A stretch of DNA of 6,215 nt from Acidobacteriota bacterium. Its GTDB lineage: Bacteria > Acidobacteriota > Terriglobia > UBA7540. A program made the translations under genes and the position numbers. A model generated the notes under the pieces. That model did no database searches. It saw only the letters and a program-made list of their open reading frames with translations, and was not told where the DNA came from. Location of the stretch: contig PLWR01000120.1 of the NCBI GenBank assembly GCA_003165615.1, forward strand, positions 1 to 6,215, given 5' to 3'. Below, one piece after another: positions 6,136-6,215 of the stretch. Positions within the stretch are counted from its first letter, which is position 1. Every line of letters begins with the position of its first letter.

Positions 6136-6215
6136 GAAACCGGCGCGAGCAAGCCGGGTGATCGCTGCCTCGCCTTAGCGCTCCGCTCCTCGGGGCTGGC
6201 AGGGGTGGGGGAGAG

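Overview
The window reads as ordinary bacterial chromosome, GC-rich and densely coded. All four genes I can support lie on the minus strand, so transcription runs from high to low coordinates. The secreted HExxH protein, the sugar-type dehydrogenases and an interspersed palindromic repeat in front of the first gene suggest an Acidobacteriota-like organism. Planctomycetes or Verrucomicrobia are also possible. This placement is inference from protein flavour and repeat style; the window has no marker gene.

Layout in transcription order. (1) 6215-5998 is non-coding. It holds an imperfect palindromic repeat (6024-6072), two direct TGGACAG copies and a plausible promoter pointing right, out of the window. 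(2) 5997-4693 encodes a secreted protein with a signal peptide and an HELTH zinc-protease motif. (3) 4692-4380 is a 313-base gap containing a hairpin, a good sigma70-type promoter (4589-4561) and a leader of about 175 nt ending in a strong ribosome binding site. (4) 4379-152 is a tight three-gene operon: a zinc-dependent medium-chain dehydrogenase, a class II aldolase fused to a short-chain dehydrogenase, and a PHP-domain metallohydrolase-like protein. The second and third genes overlap by ATGA. (5) 152-122 is a GC-rich hairpin at the last stop codon, a likely terminator. Positions 1-105 are AT-richer and show no gene.

The operon looks like a small sugar or polyol catabolic module. The zinc dehydrogenase could oxidise a polyol or sugar alcohol. 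The aldolase domain could split a ketose (probably phosphorylated), and the fused dehydrogenase domain could process the resulting aldehyde. The PHP protein may be a phosphatase or other hydrolase acting on a pathway intermediate. The window has no kinase, isomerase, transporter or regulator, so the substrate cannot be named. The secreted protease-like gene is probably a separate transcription unit.

I found no CRISPR array, RNA gene, insertion sequence or phage gene. The least explained items are the role of the PHP protein in this cassette, the structured leader before the operon, and the repeat and direct-repeat region at the right edge.
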